Source of the DNA: Pseudomonas sp. AL03
Lineage (GTDB): Bacteria; Pseudomonadota; Gammaproteobacteria; Pseudomonadales; Pseudomonadaceae
NCBI RefSeq assembly: GCF_029960815.1
Contig: NZ_JASBRE010000004.1
Location: 186,001 to 250,000, forward strand
Length of the DNA stretch: 64,000 nucleotides
Reading direction: 5' to 3'
Below, piece after piece: positions 26,963 to 36,057 of the stretch. Made by a program: the position numbers and the translations under genes. Positions within the stretch are counted from its first letter, which is position 1; the number at the start of each line of letters is the position of its first letter. Under the pieces are notes generated by a model, which made no database searches, was not told where the DNA came from, and saw only the letters and a program-made list of their open reading frames with translations.

Positions 26963-28254
26963 TGGATTCTCACTACGTCTCGGGTCGTCATCAGCGCATT
27001 GATGTCGTTACCGTGGGAGATGGGTACGTTGTCCAGCACCGCTTCGCGCATGCCGCCGGGATGGGTCAGGCCGCCCGGTCGCCAGAGCGAGTTCACACCA
27101 CCTTCGTTACCGGTAGGCATCAGCACCTTGGGGTTGTCCAGGTTCATCATGTAGATGTCCTTGCCAACCAGCGATCCCGGATCGTACCCCAAGGCCGACT
27201 CCAGTACCGAAACGTCGCCGGTTTTCTTGTACTCGCCGACCACAGTGTTCAGGTCGGATTTTGCCATGACGAACTTGTTCGGATTGAACGAGCCATACTT
27301 GGGGTTTGCGATGTCGTCGGAGGTGAAGAGGAAACTGCCGCCCTCGTCTTCGAAAGTCTTGAGGTGTTTGTCAACATACGGGCCTTCGAGATAGTCGCTC
27401 GGCGGCGGCCGACTGCCCTTGGGAATCGCCATGATATCGGCTTCGGTCATACCCGGTTTGTAGGCCGCCACACGGGGTTTCGGTGCTGCACCGAGACGAG
27501 CCATTTTCGGCCCCAGCCCCAACAGCGCCATACCGGCGATACCTTGAAGCAGGTCGCGATAGCCCGGTCCAAGACGGTCGCCCAACTCGCCCAACAGCGC
27601 CATGCCGCCCATCATCGCGCCGCCAATCACCACGAACCCGGCTAAAGCCGCCGCGCCTGCCATTGCGGCCAGTACGGCTGCGGCGCCCATGGCGACCAGC
27701 CCCAGTGCTTCGAGACCGGTGTGCAGCCAACCTTCGATATCGAGGACAAACGCAACGGAGATCGTTGGCCCGCCGATAAACGTATTGGGGCTGCCGCTCT
27801 TGATGTGCGCGCCGCAGACCATCTTGCTCTGCAACCGCGCCGCCGGTTTACCGTTGATGTAGACGCAGGCGCTGCCTTCGGCAATCAGCACCGGAAACGG
27901 CCAGACCGGATGATTCAGGGGCAGGCCCGAGCATTCGGCAGCGACGTCGATCCCTGCGCGCATCGCGTTGCGCCGATTAATGTGGACGTTAACGCTGCCC
28001 ATGATCAACACCCCCGTGGTCGGTTCGGGCAGGTTGAAAAGGGTGTTCAGGCCCTTGATGATCTGGAACATCGACAGGCCGCCCGCCGCAATCGAACCGG
28101 CCATGATCGCCAGCGCCACGCCGCCGGTCGCCACGGTGGCCGCAACCACCGCCGCCCCGATCAACGCACCGGCGACGGCGCCCGCCACCATCGCGGCGAC
28201 ACCAAAACCATGGGCTATTTCATCGCCAAGGCGCGCGGCGGCTAGCATATCCAT
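26959..28254 (-). CDS. Tse6-like T6SS effector: prePAAR, transmembrane helices, PAAR, C-terminal toxin
   Basis: 431 residues, almost the length of P. aeruginosa Tse6. A prePAAR motif AARLGDEIAH (6-15) is followed by helices (about 18-62), a PAAR domain (about 80-165, NVHINRRNAMRAG through GSPNTFIGGP), a second hydrophobic block (about 178-250) and a C-terminal toxin region (about 285-431). The toxin tail contains PTGNEGGVNSLWRPGG and GGMREAVLD. I believe this resembles the Tse6/Tne group of NAD(P)+ glycohydrolases, which act in the target cytoplasm, but I cannot confirm the active site. The gene sits between its Eag chaperone and its immunity gene. Confidence 0.8.
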   Translation of the reverse strand: MDMLAAARLGDEIAHGFGVAAMVAGAVAGALIGAAVVAATVATGGVALAIMAGSIAAGGLSMFQIIKGLNTLFNLPEPTTGVLIMGSVNVHINRRNAMRAGIDVAAECSGLPLNHPVWPFPVLIAEGSACVYINGKPAARLQSKMVCGAHIKSGSPNTFIGGPTISVAFVLDIEGWLHTGLEALGLVAMGAAAVLAAMAGAAALAGFVVIGGAMMGGMALLGELGDRLGPGYRDLLQGIAGMALLGLGPKMARLGAAPKPRVAAYKPGMTEADIMAIPKGSRPPPSDYLEGPYVDKHLKTFEDEGGSFLFTSDDIANPKYGSFNPNKFVMAKSDLNTVVGEYKKTGDVSVLESALGYDPGSLVGKDIYMMNLDNPKVLMPTGNEGGVNSLWRPGGLTHPGGMREAVLDNVPISHGNDINALMTTRDVVRIQ

Positions 28255-28281
28255 TGCGTTTATTGTCTTCCTGGAAGGTAA

Positions 28282-28716
28282 TCAGGCGATCTGAGGCAGG
28301 AGCTTGAGGGTATGCATGGCAACTTTCCATGCCGGCTCGTGATACACGAGATCGTTCGGCGTGGTAGTCAGCGTCGTAATCAACCCCACAGGCTGACGGT
28401 CGATGAAAACCTGGCGCAGCATCAGCTCACGCCCTTCGCGCTGCCAGCTGTAATCGAGCAGCACGGCAGCATGGTCGTGGAGAAGGAAGTTCCACCGTTG
28501 GATCAGGCTGAATCCGGGCAATTGCTGTTCGGCGCTTGCCAGTTGCCCGTCAACGTAGTCACTGAACAGCGTGTCACCCCGGCTCGGATCGCGACTGATG
28601 ACGAAACTGGCTTCCTTGGCACCGCCGACGGCGGGCAGCTTGAAGATGTTGATGCTCTGGTCCTGCCAACTGTCAGGTATATCGAGATCAGCTTCTTGAA
28701 GGCGATAGAGCGTCAT
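28282..28716 (-). CDS. Second Eag-type effector chaperone (DUF1795)
   Basis: 144 residues, beginning MTLYRLQEADLDIPDSWQDQSINIFKLP and ending YHEPAWKVAMHTLKLL. This is the same fold as the Eag gene at 25897 but clearly diverged in sequence. It is the first gene of the inverted cassette, 27 bp before the Tse6-like effector, and should protect that protein's two transmembrane blocks before delivery. The cassette has no vgrG of its own and would use the VgrG upstream. Confidence 0.85.
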   Translation of the reverse strand: MTLYRLQEADLDIPDSWQDQSINIFKLPAVGGAKEASFVISRDPSRGDTLFSDYVDGQLASAEQQLPGFSLIQRWNFLLHDHAAVLLDYSWQREGRELMLRQVFIDRQPVGLITTLTTTPNDLVYHEPAWKVAMHTLKLLPQIA

Positions 28717-28952
28717 GATACGGATCGTTTTCCAGGCTAGAGGGATGGCTCAATGAGCGGCTGATCTTCAAGCAATAAATGGCAACAATCAAGGCACCTG
28801 GACACGCCGTTTTCGAGGCCATGACGCCAGTCTCACTTTTGATGCCCGTACCAGGCTCTGCGGTGTAGTACGCTAACAACCGGGCCGAAGCTGATCAAAC
28901 GCTTGAGGACTGCGCTAACGCGCATGCTGTAACCGACAAGGAGAAAGGTGCA
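28717..28952. promoter_or_regulatory. Divergent region between the inverted effector cassette and rhs
   Basis: 236 bp with no convincing gene. It should contain the promoter for the Eag-effector-immunity cassette (minus) and for rhs (plus). A 63-codon frame on the minus strand (28688-28879) overlaps the Eag gene and has no family features. Near the plus end, AAGGAG at 28938-28943 is the ribosome site for the small ORF at 28953. No promoter could be assigned with confidence. Confidence 0.4.
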
Positions 28953-29036
28953 ATGGAAGGCATCGAGTTACGCAACAAATGCAACGATTGCGCGGCGGCT
29001 AGACCCTTGTGTCAGATGAGCACCGCGCATGTCTGA
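28953..29036 (+). CDS. 27-residue cysteine-rich reading frame overlapping the rhs start
   Basis: ATG at 28953, stop TGA at 29034-29036. The peptide contains RNKCNDCAAARPLCQM, with three cysteines including a CxxC. AAGGAG is 9 bases upstream, the best ribosome site in the region. The rhs ATG at 29029 lies inside its last codons in another frame and has only a weak GATGAG before it. The frame may therefore be a leader peptide that couples rhs translation, or a small metal-binding peptide. No family is recognised. Confidence 0.45.
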   Translation: MEGIELRNKCNDCAAARPLCQMSTAHV

Positions 29037-32000
29037 CGCACTCTGGGCCGCCCGGCTGGGCGATGCCCTCAACCACACCTCAATGATGGCCGACATCCTC
29101 GGCGGCGTGCTGGAGGTGGCGGCCAACATCGCGATTACCGCACTGGCCACCGCCGCCGTGGTGGCGGCCACCGGCATCACCGTCGTCACTGGCGGATTAG
29201 GTTGCTTCGTGCTCGGCTTGGTGGTGGGCACGATTGTCGGCCTTGCCATGAGCAAGACCGGGGCCGACAAGGGCCTGAGCAATTTATGCGAAAGCTTTAG
29301 TAACGCACTGTTTCCGCCCACGGTGCAGGCGACGATTCTCACCGGCTCCACTAATACCCTCACCAACAACATCCCTGCTGCCCGGGCCGCTGGGGCGATT
29401 CCGTCCCATGTCGCGCCGGCCGGTACCGAGCTGGAAATACCCGAGCCGGAAGCCGAAGCCAGCTACCTGGACATGGCCGAGAGCTTCTTCTCCCAGATGT
29501 GGCGACCCACCGTCGCCCCCCCCGCGCCGGGCGCCGTGCCCAAGCCGCTGGACCTGCTCATCTGCATGAAGCATCCGCCGATGCCGCCGCAGTTTCTGGC
29601 CGAAGGTTCGGACAAGGTCACCATCAACGGCCAGCCTGCCGTGCGCAGCGGCGATCGCAGCACCTGCGATGCCACGGTGGTGTCGTCCGGGCTGATCTCC
29701 CCCAACGTGACCATCGGTGGCGGTTCGGTGGTGGTACGCGAGATCCGCAGCGGCAAGACCCCGGGCGTGGGGCTGGCGGTCACGGCGTTGCTGATGCTCA
29801 AGGGCGGCAAGGGCAAATTCCTCAGTAACCTGCCGTGCATGCTGATCGGCGGCGCGACGTCGATGGCCGTCAGCAGCGCGATGGGTGCGATGGCCAACGC
29901 CGCCATGGGCTCGGCGAACCCGGTGCACGCCGCGACCGGGGCCAAGGTGCTGGGTGGCGGCGAAGAGCTGGATTTCGTACTGCCCGGCGTCTTGCCGATG
30001 GATTGGCAACGCTTCTACAACAGCCGTGACGAGCGCCACGACGGGTTGTTCGGCGCCGGTTGGAGTGTGTCCTACGAGGTGCAGGTCGAGATCCTGCCAC
30101 ATCCAGAAGGCGGCGAAACGCTGGTCTATACCGATGAACAGGGCCGGCGTATCGACATGGGCTCGATCCCTCTGGGCGGCGCCGTGTTCAGTGCCGGTGA
30201 AGGGCTCAGCGTTCGGCGTCATCGCAATGGGCAGTTGTTGATTGAAAGCGATGACGGGCGGTACCGGCTGTTCGACGTCGCACCCGTTAACCCGTCTTTG
30301 TTGCGTCTGAATCAGCTCGGTGATCGCAACGACAACCGCATTTACCTCGACTACGACGGCGCCGGACGGTTGGTGCGGCTGCGCGACACCTTCGATCTGG
30401 TGCAGGTGGAGCTGATTCAAGAGCGCGGTCGTGTGGCTCGGGTGGAACGCCTGTATCCCGACCAGCATCGCGAAGTGCTCGTCAGTTATGGCTATGACGC
30501 GGTGGGCAACCTGACCGAAGTGCGCGACACAACCGGCCAGGTGCAACGGCGCTTCAGCTACGACGCCGGACAGCGGATGGTCGAGCATCAGTTACCCACG
30601 GGGCTGCGTTGTTTCTATGAATGGGCGTTGATTGAAGACCTTGAATGGCGCGTGGTCCGGCACTGGACCGACGAGGGCGACGCTTACCAGTTCGACTATG
30701 ACCTCGTCGCCGGCGTCACGCGCATCACCGATGGCTTGCAGCGCGTCAGTACGCGGCGCTGGAACACCCAGCACCAGATCACCGAGTACACCGACAACCT
30801 CGGCCACACCTGGCAGTTCGAGTGGGACGATGAACGCCAACTGCTCAGCGCCACCGACCCACAGGGCGGACGCTACGAATACAGCTACGACGACGCCGGC
30901 AACCTGATTGGCGAAACCGACCCGCTGGGCCGCAGTGACTCGACCTTATGGCTGGAGCATTGGCCTTTGCCGCTGGTGGAAACCGACGACGCCGGCAACA
31001 GCTGGCAGTATCGCTACGATCAGCGCGGTAATTGCATCGCCGAGACCGATCCGCTGGGCCACATCACCCGCTACCGCTACGACGCCCACGGCCAGGTCGT
31101 GGAAATCATCGACGCCACCGGCAAAAGCAAAAAGCTGCGCTGGAACCCGTTCGGTCAACTGGTCGAGCACATCGATTGCTCGGGTTATCCGACGCGCTTC
31201 AGCTATGACAACCGGGGCTATCTGCAAGTCATCACCGACGCCCTCGGTGAACGCACCCAATTCAGCTACGACGCCCATGGCCGGCTGCTCAGCAGCCAAT
31301 TGCCGGACGGGCGCACCGAGCACTATCAGCGCGACGTCAGCGGCCAGTTGACCGGCTATACCGACCCGGCCGGGCACACCACGCTCTATCAACACAACCG
31401 TCGCGGCCAGGTACGCCAGCGCACCGACGCCCAGGGTCGGCAGGTGCAATTCGCGTATGACGACTACGGGCGGCTGCAAGCGTTGACCAACGAAAATGGC
31501 GAAAGTTATCGGTTTGCCTGGGACGCCGCCGATCGACTGACCGAACAACAGGATCTGGATGGCAGCGCCAAGCGCTACGCCTATGACCTGTTGGATAACG
31601 TCGCGGCGGTCACGGCTGTTCCGGCGCCTTACGGCAACGGCCTGGCCGTGGTCCCCGAAGCGCCTTTGGCCCCCATCGTACATCGGTTAGAACGCGACGC
31701 CGTCGGCCGGCTGATCGCCAAAATCACCGACGATGGCCGCACCGACTACACCTACGACCTGCTGGACCAGCTCACCGCTGTCACCTTCACCAACCACCAG
31801 GGCAACGCACACACCCTGAGCTTCGCCTACGACGCCCTCGGCCAGTTGCTCGAAGAACAAAGCGCGGCTGGCAGCCTGCACCACCACTACGACGAACTCG
31901 GCAACCTGATCCAGACCCAACTGCCCGACGACCGCTGGATCAATCGCCTGTACTACGGCAGCGGCCACCTGCACCAGATCAACCTCGACGGCCAGGTCAT

Positions 32001-33369
32001 CAGCGACTTCGAACGTGATCGTCTGCATCGCGAAGTGCTGCGCACCCAAGGCCAGATCAGCACCCGCAGCGAATACGACCGCAGCGGCCGCTTGCGCGCA
32101 CGCCAACGCCAACACACCCGCCAGCCATCGCTGATGCCGGCAGCCGTGCAGAAACATTTCGAGTACGACCCCGCCGACAACCTGATCGGCAAACTCGACC
32201 AGCAACCCAACGCGCAACACCGCCAACTGCTGCACTACGACGCCACCGGCCGCATCATCGCCAGCCAGGACAGCCTGCACGGTCAGCGCGAAACCTTCGC
32301 CTACGACGCCGCCGCCAACCTGCTGGATGGCCCGCAACCTGGCGCCGGGCTGGTGGTGCACAACAAACTGCTGACCTATCAGGACAAGCGTTACCGCTAC
32401 GACGCGTTCGGCCGGATGATCGAAAAACGCAGCGCTAAACGGAGCCTGCAACGCTTCGGTTACGACGCCGAAAGCCGCTTGATTGAAGTGCGCAATGAAA
32501 ACGGCAGCGTGGTCCGGATGACCTACGACCCGCTGGGCCGGCGCATCGAAAAAACCGAGCACGACACCCACGGCTACCCACTCGGCGAAACCCGCTTCAC
32601 CTGGGACGGCCTGCGCCTGTTGCAGGAACATCGCCATCAGCAGACCAGCCTTTACCTCTACGAAGACGAAGGCTACGAACCCCTGGCTCGCGTCGACGGC
32701 ACCGGCCCGCTGCAAAAAATCCGCTATTACCACAACGACCTCAACGGCCTGCCGGAACAGCTCACCGAAGCGGACGGCCACAACGTCTGGCAGGCAACTT
32801 ATCGGGTGTGGGGCAACACGCTAGAAGAGGTGCGCGAGCCGTACTACATTGAAGAGCAGAACCTGCGGTTTCAGGGGCAGTACCTGGACCGGGAGACAGG
32901 GCTGCATTTCAATACGTTCAGGTTTTATGATCCGGATATGGGGCGGTTTACGACGCCGGATCCGATTGGGTTGGCCGGTGGAATCAATCTATATCAATAT
33001 GTAATCAATCCATTTGGGTGGATAGATCCGCTTGGACTCAAGTCTTGTGGCAGCGGACCGAAATGGACAAAAAAAGGTTGGAAACATGTTTACGAGCGTC
33101 ACTTTAGAACTCCGGGCTCACGCTGGTCGCATAAGAGCAAGTTTACTGTCGGCAACGAGCAGAAATTGAAACTCATGGTGAACAAAACAGTTAAACGAGG
33201 CACCGCGACTTATCAGAAAGATAAGCAGGGCAATACAAAATACGAATATGAATTTGGACAGCCCGTTGGATCTCGGACCAACAAGCAAACCGGCATCGTT
33301 GAGCATCAAAATAAGATGACTGTTATCCTCAATAAACACGGCGAAGTGGTTACAGCCTTCCCGTCCTGA
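29029..33369 (+). CDS. rhsA: T6SS PAAR-Rhs effector with polymorphic C-terminal toxin
   Basis: 1446 residues. A prePAAR motif AARLGDALNH (7-16), one hydrophobic block (about 30-80) and a PAAR domain (about 100-235) lead into a Rhs/YD-repeat shell (about 300-1330, many YDxxGxL repeats). The core ends with the conserved region RFTTPDPIGLAGGIN and DPLGL (1333-1337), the usual C-terminal self-cleavage site. The toxin is the last 109 residues, with WKHVYERHF and closing VVTAFPS. This pattern suggests a small ribonuclease of the BECR (barnase/EndoU/RelE) type, but that is a guess. From about 32980 the DNA turns AT-rich, consistent with toxin-tip exchange. The partner Eag gene is probably at 25897. 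Confidence 0.92.
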   Translation: MSDALWAARLGDALNHTSMMADILGGVLEVAANIAITALATAAVVAATGITVVTGGLGCFVLGLVVGTIVGLAMSKTGADKGLSNLCESFSNALFPPTVQATILTGSTNTLTNNIPAARAAGAIPSHVAPAGTELEIPEPEAEASYLDMAESFFSQMWRPTVAPPAPGAVPKPLDLLICMKHPPMPPQFLAEGSDKVTINGQPAVRSGDRSTCDATVVSSGLISPNVTIGGGSVVVREIRSGKTPGVGLAVTALLMLKGGKGKFLSNLPCMLIGGATSMAVSSAMGAMANAAMGSANPVHAATGAKVLGGGEELDFVLPGVLPMDWQRFYNSRDERHDGLFGAGWSVSYEVQVEILPHPEGGETLVYTDEQGRRIDMGSIPLGGAVFSAGEGLSVRRHRNGQLLIESDDGRYRLFDVAPVNPSLLRLNQLGDRNDNRIYLDYDGAGRLVRLRDTFDLVQVELIQERGRVARVERLYPDQHREVLVSYGYDAVGNLTEVRDTTGQVQRRFSYDAGQRMVEHQLPTGLRCFYEWALIEDLEWRVVRHWTDEGDAYQFDYDLVAGVTRITDGLQRVSTRRWNTQHQITEYTDNLGHTWQFEWDDERQLLSATDPQGGRYEYSYDDAGNLIGETDPLGRSDSTLWLEHWPLPLVETDDAGNSWQYRYDQRGNCIAETDPLGHITRYRYDAHGQVVEIIDATGKSKKLRWNPFGQLVEHIDCSGYPTRFSYDNRGYLQVITDALGERTQFSYDAHGRLLSSQLPDGRTEHYQRDVSGQLTGYTDPAGHTTLYQHNRRGQVRQRTDAQGRQVQFAYDDYGRLQALTNENGESYRFAWDAADRLTEQQDLDGSAKRYAYDLLDNVAAVTAVPAPYGNGLAVVPEAPLAPIVHRLERDAVGRLIAKITDDGRTDYTYDLLDQLTAVTFTNHQGNAHTLSFAYDALGQLLEEQSAAGSLHHHYDELGNLIQTQLPDDRWINRLYYGSGHLHQINLDGQVISDFERDRLHREVLRTQGQISTRSEYDRSGRLRARQRQHTRQPSLMPAAVQKHFEYDPADNLIGKLDQQPNAQHRQLLHYDATGRIIASQDSLHGQRETFAYDAAANLLDGPQPGAGLVVHNKLLTYQDKRYRYDAFGRMIEKRSAKRSLQRFGYDAESRLIEVRNENGSVVRMTYDPLGRRIEKTEHDTHGYPLGETRFTWDGLRLLQEHRHQQTSLYLYEDEGYEPLARVDGTGPLQKIRYYHNDLNGLPEQLTEADGHNVWQATYRVWGNTLEEVREPYYIEEQNLRFQGQYLDRETGLHFNTFRFYDPDMGRFTTPDPIGLAGGINLYQYVINPFGWIDPLGLKSCGSGPKWTKKGWKHVYERHFRTPGSRWSHKSKFTVGNEQKLKLMVNKTVKRGTATYQKDKQGNTKYEYEFGQPVGSRTNKQTGIVEHQNKMTVILNKHGEVVTAFPS

Positions 33370-33384
33370 AAATTAGGTACCCCT

Positions 33385-33699
33385 ATGCCGCTCGACTTTA
33401 TGGCTTCAGAAAGTCAAAAAAATATCAATGAAAAAACCCCCATATTTTCTCTGAGTGAAAACGCACACGATATTCTGCTGAGCATCGCAAAACCCAAAAA
33501 AGACTTCCCCAAAATACATAAATTTTCCGATTACTACTCCGACACCTGCATTCTTTTTGGGGAAATAAAACCTCTAATAATTGAAATTGAAAAAGCAATG
33601 AAAACCGGCAAAACAAATTCAAGCGAACTGAATGACTTAATCAAATTCCTAAACAATACCTACGATGAAAATTTTAACTTATACATTTATTGCGATTAA
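33385..33699 (+). CDS. Immunity protein candidate for the Rhs toxin
   Basis: 104 residues, starting 15 bp after the rhs stop and in the same direction. It is strongly AT-rich with many Lys, Asn and Ile codons, like the toxin-coding end of rhs and unlike the surrounding core genome. It has no signal peptide, so it would neutralise a cytoplasmic toxin. The sequence (IFSLSENAHDILLSIAKPKK) is not recognised. The role as RhsI is inferred from position and matched base composition. Confidence 0.75.
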   Translation: MPLDFMASESQKNINEKTPIFSLSENAHDILLSIAKPKKDFPKIHKFSDYYSDTCILFGEIKPLIIEIEKAMKTGKTNSSELNDLIKFLNNTYDENFNLYIYCD

Positions 33700-33702
33700 A
33701 CC

Positions 33703-33962
33703 AGCTGCACCTATGACGCGCAGATAACGTCGGTGACTGCTGTCCCATCGCCTGTATTACGGCAGTGGCCACCTCCACCAAATCAACCTCGACGGCCAGG
33801 TCATCAGCGACTTCGAACGTGATCGTCTGCACCGCGAAGTGCTGCGCACCCAAGGCCAGATCAGCACCCGCAGCGAATACGACAGCGACGGGCGCTTACG
33901 TTCACCCCAACGCCGACACACCAGCCATCCAGCCATTGCTGATGCCGGCAGCCGTGGAAAAA
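33703..33962 (+). pseudogene. Decayed rhs core fragment downstream of the toxin-immunity pair
   Basis: From about 33747 to 33958 the DNA closely copies rhs positions 31943-32150 (for example CGACGGCCAGGTCATCAGCG in both). The preceding 40 bases resemble rhs near 31590-31625, so an internal stretch has been deleted. No reading frame continues from it. Such fragments are the leftovers of earlier Rhs tips displaced by recombination and can serve as homology for further exchange. Confidence 0.85.
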
Positions 33963-33964
33963 GG

Positions 33965-34004
33965 CAAAAAAAACGGGCACCCGATTCAATCGGCGTGCCC
34001 ATTC
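33965..34004 (-). terminator. Intrinsic terminator of the HU gene
   Basis: Read on the minus strand, GGGCACGCCGATT, a short loop and AATCGGGTGCCC form a stem followed by GTTTTTTTTGCCTTTTT. It begins about 46 bp after the HU stop codon. The rhs fragment ends right against it, which marks the island boundary. Confidence 0.85.
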
Positions 34005-34049
34005 TTTTCATTACCGTTTTCCCCTCAGTATTCGAGGTACTTGCAGCAA

Positions 34050-34325
34050 TTATGGATTGACGCTGTCTTTCAACGACTTGCCTGGCTTGAAGGCGACGGT
34101 GTTGCTGGCCTTGATTTTGACCGGCTCACCGGTTTGCGGGTTTTTGCCGGTGCGGGCACCGCGATGGCGTTGCAGGAAGGTACCGAAGCCCACCAGCGTG
34201 ACGCTGTCCTTGCGGTGCAGAGCGCCGGTGATTTCTTCGAGAACGGCGTTGAGAACGCGGTTGGCCTGCTCTTTGGTGAGGTCTGCTTTTTCAGCAATTG
34301 CAGCGGCGAGTTCTGGTTTACGCAT
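34050..34325 (-). CDS. hupA: Nucleoid protein HU
   Basis: 91 residues from the ATG at 34325. The sequence MRKPELAAAIAEKADLTKEQ and the DNA-binding arm (GFGTFLQRHRGARTGKNPQTG) are diagnostic of HU. It binds and bends DNA as a dimer in the nucleoid. A longer frame starting at 34706 was rejected; AGGGG precedes the internal ATG. In P. putida and P. aeruginosa the HU gene beside rubredoxin reductase is usually called hupA, and I follow that with less certainty than the HU call itself. Confidence 0.93.
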   Translation of the reverse strand: MRKPELAAAIAEKADLTKEQANRVLNAVLEEITGALHRKDSVTLVGFGTFLQRHRGARTGKNPQTGEPVKIKASNTVAFKPGKSLKDSVNP

Positions 34326-34519
34326 GTTAGTGAAGCCCCTTTGACGGTTTTTTGTTGTTATGTCCGTGCTGTCCTCGTTGGAACAGCGCCCAAAGCGCCG
34401 CAGGTGCTCTACTCTGCGGCAGACGGGAGTGAGAATGGCATGCACGGAAGACCCGCGCCAGTCTCGGCGCGACCTTTGTAGTGGCAAAAGAGGGGTGATT
34501 CCGACAGAACGACCGGTAT

Positions 34520-35668
34520 TTACGCCAGCAGTGCCGGAAGCTCTTTGTTCAGGGCCAGTTTTTCCATCACCGCCGCGCCTGTCAGGGCATATCCCAGCAG
34601 TTTGCCGCTGGCATCGCGGCACAATACCTTGATGTCCGCGCCCTGCCCTTCGACCGTCCAGACGCCTTCGAAACCCCGTGGCGGTGGTGAAACCACCAAT
34701 GGGCAAACCGGGGTTTTCACGGTGATGGGCATCGGGCCATAACTCACCGCCGTCGGGTTTCCGGCGAGGGTCTGAGCCAGCGCTCTCGCACAGCTCATGA
34801 GGGGCATCACGTACAACAGATTCAGCCCATCGACCTCGCCGCAGTCGCCCAGAGCGTAGATGTTGGCGTGGGAGGTTTTCAGGTGACGATCGACCACCAC
34901 CCCGCGATTGACCTGCACACCGGCAGCGGCCGCCAGGTCGATGCGCGGACGCAGACCAATGGCCGAAACAACCACGTCACAAGGAATCACCTGACCGTCA
35001 GAGAGATGCGCTTCCAGGCCGCCAGCCACGCGCTGCAAGCGATTGAGCACCGGCCCGAGGTGGAAGCGTGCGCCGAGGCTTTCCAGCCCGGCCTGGACCG
35101 CAGCGGCCGCCGCCGGGTGCAGCAAGGTCGGCATGACTTGCTCGCACGGTGCAACCAGTTGCACCTCGTAGCCGCCGAGGATCAGGTCGTTGGCGAACTC
35201 GCAGCCGATCAGACCGGCGCCGAGCAACAACACCCGACGTTTGCCGGCCGCCGCTGCGCGAAAGCGTGCGTAATCTTCCAGGTCGTTGATCGGGAAAACG
35301 GCGTCAGTCGCATCGCCTTCGATCGGCACCCGCACGGTTTCCGCGCCCCAAGCGAGGATCAGGTCACGGTAAATCACCGATTCCTCACCGATCCACAAGC
35401 GCTTGTGGCCCGGGTCAATGCCGCTGATGCGTGTGTGCGTGCGCACCTCGGCCTTCAATTGCTCGGCCATGGCGCCCGGTTCGGCCATGCTCAGGCCATC
35501 GGCGTCTTTGTTCTTGCCAAAACCAGTGGAAAGCATCGGCTTGGAGTAGGAGCGTCCGTCATCGGCAGTAATCAGCAGCAGCGGGGTTTCGCCATCGAGT
35601 TTGCGAAACTCCCGGGCCAGGTTGTAGCCAGCCAGCCCGGTGCCGACGATCACGACAGGTGCGTTCAT
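34520..35668 (-). CDS. rubB: Rubredoxin-NAD(+) reductase
   Basis: 382 residues of the FAD/NAD(P) pyridine nucleotide-disulfide reductase fold. An N-terminal FAD-binding motif [13 protein letters not shown] is followed by the second dinucleotide-binding motif [15 protein letters not shown] (about residue 147) and an FAD-contact motif YALGDCGEV. It transfers electrons from NADH to rubredoxin, whose gene lies 20 bp upstream. GAGGAG precedes the start. The redox pair serves oxygen or nitric oxide detoxification or hydroxylases; no alkane hydroxylase is nearby. Confidence 0.92.
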   Translation of the reverse strand: MNAPVVIVGTGLAGYNLAREFRKLDGETPLLLITADDGRSYSKPMLSTGFGKNKDADGLSMAEPGAMAEQLKAEVRTHTRISGIDPGHKRLWIGEESVIYRDLILAWGAETVRVPIEGDATDAVFPINDLEDYARFRAAAAGKRRVLLLGAGLIGCEFANDLILGGYEVQLVAPCEQVMPTLLHPAAAAAVQAGLESLGARFHLGPVLNRLQRVAGGLEAHLSDGQVIPCDVVVSAIGLRPRIDLAAAAGVQVNRGVVVDRHLKTSHANIYALGDCGEVDGLNLLYVMPLMSCARALAQTLAGNPTAVSYGPMPITVKTPVCPLVVSPPPRGFEGVWTVEGQGADIKVLCRDASGKLLGYALTGAAVMEKLALNKELPALLA

Positions 35669-35688
35669 TCCCTACTCCTCTAAATGTC

Positions 35689-35856
35689 TTAGTTGATTTC
35701 AATCATTTCGAAATCCATCTTGCCCACGCCGCAGTCCGGGCACAGCCAGTCTTCCGGCACGTCCTGCCACAGGGTGCCCGGCGAAATGCCGTCATCCGGC
35801 CAGCCGTCGGCTTCGTTATAAATCAGGCCGCAGACCACACATTGCCACTTTTTCAT
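35689..35856 (-). CDS. rubA: Rubredoxin
   Basis: 55 residues, too short for most ORF scans. It starts [20 protein letters not shown] and has the two Cys pairs CVVCG and CPDCG that hold a single iron. Asp- and Glu-rich surfaces are typical of AlkG2-type rubredoxins. It is a cytoplasmic one-electron carrier reduced by the RubB protein encoded 20 bp downstream. The start ATG has GAGGA about 10 bases upstream. Confidence 0.95.
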   Translation of the reverse strand: MKKWQCVVCGLIYNEADGWPDDGISPGTLWQDVPEDWLCPDCGVGKMDFEMIEIN

Positions 35857-36057
35857 TCACATACATCCTCAGAATTCAGGCTTTTGCCGGCGCGAACGGT
35901 CAATGGTTGGAGCGCTGCCGTCCGGCTCAGGGGCGTTTTGTACTGATCGGGCCCGGCAGATGCAAGCCTGTTCGACGCGACGGCTGGCCGGATCAATCAA
36001 AATCGCCGGCTGACATGGTAAGCTCGCCACCTCATTTGCTGCCAATAATGACTCACT

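Noticed and set aside
28688..28879. 63-codon minus-strand frame upstream of the Eag gene
   Set aside because: It overlaps the Eag start, has low-quality sequence, and more likely belongs to the leader.
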